From positions 1 to 5,509 of the forward strand of contig JAKPBM010000210.1 in the NCBI GenBank assembly GCA_029778935.1: DNA of 5,509 nt, given 5' to 3'. The DNA is from Bacillota bacterium. Its GTDB lineage: Bacteria; Bacillota; Clostridia; Oscillospirales; QAMX01. The position numbers and the translations under genes were made by a program. Positions 5,482-5,509 of the stretch are shown here, piece after piece (within the stretch, counting starts at the first letter, position 1; every line of letters begins with the position of its first letter). The notes under the pieces were generated by a model. It worked only from the letters and a program-made list of their open reading frames with translations. It made no database searches and was not told the origin of the DNA.

Positions 5482-5509
5482 ATTCTGTCAGGTTCCGGGT
5501 ACAAGGAAA

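Larger units (their letters stand above)
5187..5509. other. Non-coding region upstream of the regulator, to the window edge
   Basis: No gene was recognised in these 323 bases. The part nearest the regulator (about 5210-5420) is AT-rich and contains the promoter (5281-5309), the 22-bp-spaced repeats (5232-5261) and an inverted-repeat cluster (5362-5394). The outer part is more GC-rich and includes CCGGCGCCG around 5435-5443 and a stem-loop at 5457-5481. The final bases ACAAGGAAA could be a ribosome site for a rightward gene beyond the edge, but this cannot be judged. Confidence 0.6.

Overview
The window carries three protein-coding genes, all on the minus strand: a large LuxR-type regulator (5186 to 2691), a complete methyl-accepting chemotaxis protein (2279 to 489) and the N-terminal 95 codons of CheW, which runs off the left edge (285 to 1). 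The coding DNA is fairly GC-rich and the gaps between genes are AT-richer. All three genes have strong Shine-Dalgarno sites (AGGAGG-like). This, with a chemoreceptor of clostridial style (tandem HAMP segments, no C-terminal NWETF-like tether) and a MalT/LAL-type regulator, suggests an anaerobic Bacillota member (Clostridia or Negativicutes). No rRNA or marker gene is present, so the taxonomic guess is weak.

Right to left, in the direction of transcription: 5509-5187 is a non-coding regulatory region. It has a good sigma-70-type promoter (TTGAAA, 17 nt, TAGAAT), an upstream imperfect inverted repeat, and two copies of an 8-bp repeat 22 bp apart just downstream of the promoter. Next comes the 831-aa LAL regulator, closed by a strong 11-bp hairpin terminator (2654-2622). 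The 411-bp gap 2690-2280 holds that terminator, several palindromes and a likely TATAAT promoter for the chemoreceptor. After the 596-aa receptor there is a 203-bp structured gap (488-286) before cheW. It contains a 14-bp stem terminator with a six-T tail, two further hairpins, and an upstream segment that could pair with the first arm of the terminator instead.

Functionally, the receptor and CheW belong to one signalling complex: receptor hairpin tips bind CheW, which couples them to CheA. The LAL protein is a plausible local regulator of itself and perhaps of the receptor, but nothing in the sequence proves its target or ligand. The most interesting element is the receptor-cheW gap, whose three mutually exclusive RNA segments look like a transcription attenuator setting how much cheW is read from upstream. 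No mobile element, CRISPR array, tRNA or rRNA was seen.
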